Shown here: piece by piece, positions 61,717-64,000 of the stretch | Numbering within the stretch: position 1 is the first letter of the stretch | How the letters are laid out: each line of letters begins with the position of its first letter | Assembly (NCBI RefSeq): GCF_947381555.1 | Contig: NZ_CANCWQ010000003.1 | Span: 1-64,000 of the forward strand | Origin: Limosilactobacillus pulli | Lineage (GTDB): Bacteria > Bacillota > Bacilli > Lactobacillales > Lactobacillaceae | DNA: 64,000 nt | Reading direction: 5' to 3' | The notes under the pieces: model-generated | What the model saw: only the letters and a program-made list of their open reading frames with translations | Told to the model about the DNA's origin: nothing | The model's database searches: none | Program-made: the position numbers and the translations under genes

Positions 61717-63423
61717 TTAAGAATTTCGCTTAAGCTCAGCGTAATATCGCTGCTCCATTTGCTTATAGGAACCCGGCTCAACTTTTTCAACGGCTTTTTC
61801 CAAGATTTCCAGACTGCCTGGATAATTATAACGATTGAATTCATTTTGTGCCTGAGCAATTGCATCATTAATCTCTTCATGATCAATACTGAGCCGGTTG
61901 GCATATTGAATCAGCCGTTCGGTCAGTTCGGCACTATCTCTTAAGTCATCAGTTTTTTCCTGCAGTGTGGTCAGATCGTCTTGTACGATCAAGAGCTGCT
62001 TGGTAATGTCTTCCATATCGATTTTAACTTGATTAATGGCGTCTGCCAGTTTACCGATCTCATCGCTAACCAAGAAAAAGTAGTCCAGATAGTCTTTTGG
62101 AATGCCAGGCAGATTCAATGACTCAACTCGCCGTTTGATTGTCCGAATCTCAACTGAGAACTTTCGCAGCGTCTTTTTGGCTCGGGTCTCATCGGACTGC
62201 AGATCCGCTACGCTGTCGTTGATTTGCTGCTGTTGTTCCTCAATTGCCGTCAGCATCTTTTCGTTGTCGGTTTGTCGAGCAACAACCTGACTGTCAATAG
62301 CCTCTTCGATCGCCAAAGCTTCTTGGTCTTGATCATATGACGCCTGCAGCTGCCGCAATTGTTCATCCAGGCCACGTGCATTGGCCAACTCATCATTATT
62401 GAGCGTATAGTTGAGACTGAGACGTTCCAGTTCATCAATCAGTTCACGATTCTGCTGCTTGGCATGACTCAGATGCCGACCAACATCACGCATCAACGGT
62501 GAAACTTTTGGTCGGGCATCAAGTTCGCGTTGCATAACGTCATAGAGTTGATCAATGTGCTGCGTTAATTGGTCGTTAGCCGTTGCTGCCTCATCAACCT
62601 TTAAAGCCTCCAGATCTGCAGCCGACCGTTCACAAAGCTGATTGAGCTGGTCGATTTCCTGATCGATCTGGTCATCGGCAAAGTTGTAATGATGTCTTTT
62701 CAGCTGGTCATAGCCTTCTTTAAGCTCCTGCAGCTGGGTGGGAAATTCAGTCAGCAGCGGCTTATAAACATCTGGAACCTTTTGAATCAATTGATCCAGC
62801 TTAGCAGTATCTTCCTGCAGTTCGCTGAGCACGTCTTGAGCGGCCTCATAATCGCCCTTGGCCGTAAGCGTGGTAAACGTGGTAAAGCGCGTTTCCAGAT
62901 CAGCCAAGCGTTGACGCAGAGCCGTACTGCTCTTGCCATAACGATAACTGTTTTCTTCCAGCTCGCTACGGAACTGCTGATACTGTTTTTTCAGCTGACC
63001 AATTGCCTTTTGGTGCTCAGCCTTGGCATCGTCGATTTTTTTCAAGCCATTCTCCAAGCTTTGCTGCTCACTGATCAGCTTGGCCGTAGCATCTTGAAGC
63101 TTGCGTAGATCTGGCTTGACTCTTAACAGATTAAAACCATGCAGATCCTGAGCAATTTGATCGGCTAGGTCATCTACTCGACTGGCAGCTGTCAAAAATT
63201 CGTCTTGGTATTCTTCTTTAAGCTGATTAAAATCCTTTAGTGAATCACCACTCAGCTCTGGGCGCGCATCTTCAGCGAATCGCTCGTCTAAATGAGCTGC
63301 CAAGGCGGCGGCTTTTTGATTCAGCATCGCATCAACAGCATTGAGCGTTCTTTTTTGATAGACGTAAACACCGATGATTACCAATGCAGCAATAATTAAA
63401 ATTCCGATCAACACTTGAAACAT
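61717..63423 (-). CDS. ezrA: Septation ring regulator EzrA
   Basis: 568 residues: an N-terminal membrane helix (about 3-22) with the rest facing the cytoplasm as spectrin-like coiled-coil repeats. GISGSCC-like fine motifs are not needed; the length, topology, Glu/Gln/Leu pattern and conserved segments (RIDDLADQI, YQQFRSELEENSYRYGKS, PGSYKQMEQRYYAELKRNS end) fit EzrA. It binds FtsZ and limits Z rings. TAGGTGGGA precedes the ATG. Located downstream of a divergently transcribed fRMsr gene. Confidence 0.93.
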   Translation of the reverse strand: MFQVLIGILIIAALVIIGVYVYQKRTLNAVDAMLNQKAAALAAHLDERFAEDARPELSGDSLKDFNQLKEEYQDEFLTAASRVDDLADQIAQDLHGFNLLRVKPDLRKLQDATAKLISEQQSLENGLKKIDDAKAEHQKAIGQLKKQYQQFRSELEENSYRYGKSSTALRQRLADLETRFTTFTTLTAKGDYEAAQDVLSELQEDTAKLDQLIQKVPDVYKPLLTEFPTQLQELKEGYDQLKRHHYNFADDQIDQEIDQLNQLCERSAADLEALKVDEAATANDQLTQHIDQLYDVMQRELDARPKVSPLMRDVGRHLSHAKQQNRELIDELERLSLNYTLNNDELANARGLDEQLRQLQASYDQDQEALAIEEAIDSQVVARQTDNEKMLTAIEEQQQQINDSVADLQSDETRAKKTLRKFSVEIRTIKRRVESLNLPGIPKDYLDYFFLVSDEIGKLADAINQVKIDMEDITKQLLIVQDDLTTLQEKTDDLRDSAELTERLIQYANRLSIDHEEINDAIAQAQNEFNRYNYPGSLEILEKAVEKVEPGSYKQMEQRYYAELKRNS

Positions 63424-63551
63424 CTATATCCCACCTAAATTTTGCACGGTTTATGCTTTGTTTTTTTCACCGTTTAATTTAAAATTCTACTAATTAAAAT
63501 TATATCATATCTATACTTGACAACTTATTATTTATCGGAGGGATTTTTACA

Positions 63552-64000
63552 TTGCCAGATTTTAAGCTTATCAATGCCCAACTGGCCGCCTTGTTGGCAA
63601 ATGAGACCAATCTGATTGCCAACCTGGCCAATGCCTCAGCACTGTTAAACGACAGCGTCGATCAATTAAACTGGACCGGCTTTTATCTTTATGATCCTAA
63701 AGGCGATGAACTGGTCTTAGGCCCATTCCAAGGTCATCCCGCCTGCATGCATATCGCAATGAACAAGGGCGTCTGCGGCCAGGCAGCAGCTCAGAAGCAA
63801 ACCCTGGCAGTCGATGACGTCACCACTTTTCCCGGCTACATTTCATGCGATGCGGCTGCTCAATCTGAGCTGGTCGTTCCGTTGATTAATCATCAGCGAC
63901 TGGTGGGCGTCTTAGATTTGGATGCACCAGTCAAGAACCGTTTTGATGCAAAATTACAGATCGGCATCAAATCTTTTGTCGATGAACTGATCAAACATCT
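63552..64000 (+). CDS. Free methionine-(R)-sulfoxide reductase (GAF domain), 3' truncated by window edge
   Basis: An open frame from TTG 63552, with GGAGGG 10 nt upstream, runs to the window end without a stop (149 codons seen). The GAF-type product has Cys65, Cys75 and Cys99 in GPFQGHPACMHIAMNKGVCG and DVTTFPGYISCDAAAQSELVVP, the same 10- and 24-residue spacing as the three cysteines of the E. coli fRMsr. It would reduce free Met-R-O using thioredoxin. Little more than a few residues should be missing. Divergent from ezrA, as in other lactobacilli. Confidence 0.9.
   Translation, partial: MPDFKLINAQLAALLANETNLIANLANASALLNDSVDQLNWTGFYLYDPKGDELVLGPFQGHPACMHIAMNKGVCGQAAAQKQTLAVDDVTTFPGYISCDAAAQSELVVPLINHQRLVGVLDLDAPVKNRFDAKLQIGIKSFVDELIKH

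Overview
The window is chromosomal DNA of a Gram-positive, low-to-mid-GC lactic acid bacterium. The best fit is a heterofermentative Lactobacillaceae such as Limosilactobacillus; this genus call is inferred from gene content and order, not from any search. Supporting signs are T-box leaders on aminoacyl-tRNA synthetase genes, a comG operon ending in ackA, the ccpA/pepQ divergent pair, the alaS-ireB-ruvX-DUF1292 block, mreBCD, YmfF/YmfH and EzrA. It is almost entirely core genome: 56 protein genes, mostly on the minus strand, packed tightly with frequent short overlaps and several TTG starts. No prophage, CRISPR array, resistance gene or intact insertion sequence is visible.

Layout. 1-150: leftward rRNA-type promoter and leader running off the left edge. 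0.6-3.9 kb: DedA, DUF1461 protein, YutF-like HAD phosphatase, YutD, a metallophosphoesterase. 3.9-9.9 kb: complete comGA-GB-GC-GD-GE-GF-GG DNA-uptake pilus operon, then a YtxK-type methyltransferase and acetate kinase. 10-14 kb: YebC, an unknown four-helix membrane protein, CcpA and the divergent PepQ. 14-20.7 kb: envelope and stress genes (YtxH, DUF948, MscS, HAD), the racE-rdgB-ysnB-cbpB operon, YslB and TrxA. 20.8-28.2 kb: mutS2, CvpA, DUF1292, ruvX, ireB and T-box-controlled alaS. 28.2-34.4 kb: DEAD-box helicase, NrnA, a small IS200/IS605-derived element, yajC, a tgt homologue and ruvBA. 34.4-43.4 kb: mutL, mutS, rny, recA, cinA, a DNA repair and RNA turnover cluster. 43.5-47.8 kb: pgsA, RodZ-like protein, YmfH and YmfF. 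47.9-50.6 kb: polar amino-acid ABC transporter behind an unusual T-box leader. 50.6-58.5 kb: mreDCB, radC, folC, T-box-controlled valS. 58.5-64 kb: tpx, thiI, cysteine desulfurase, ezrA and the start of a free-methionine-sulfoxide reductase gene.

The most interesting signals are these. (1) The tgt homologue keeps all four zinc ligands but has lost all three catalytic/substrate aspartates, and the usual neighbour queA is absent, suggesting a pseudoenzyme left after loss of queuosine synthesis. (2) The T-box in front of the amino-acid ABC operon has one stem I but two tandem antiterminator/terminator modules with different discriminator-pairing bases. (3) A roughly 330-bp non-autonomous IS200/IS605 relic next to yajC looks like a stand-alone omega-RNA-type end. 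(4) yutD and the ytxK-like gene appear to start at ATT and CTG, each behind a strong Shine-Dalgarno sequence. Start sites below were chosen by Shine-Dalgarno position and family N-termini; everything about homology is by recognition, not database search.
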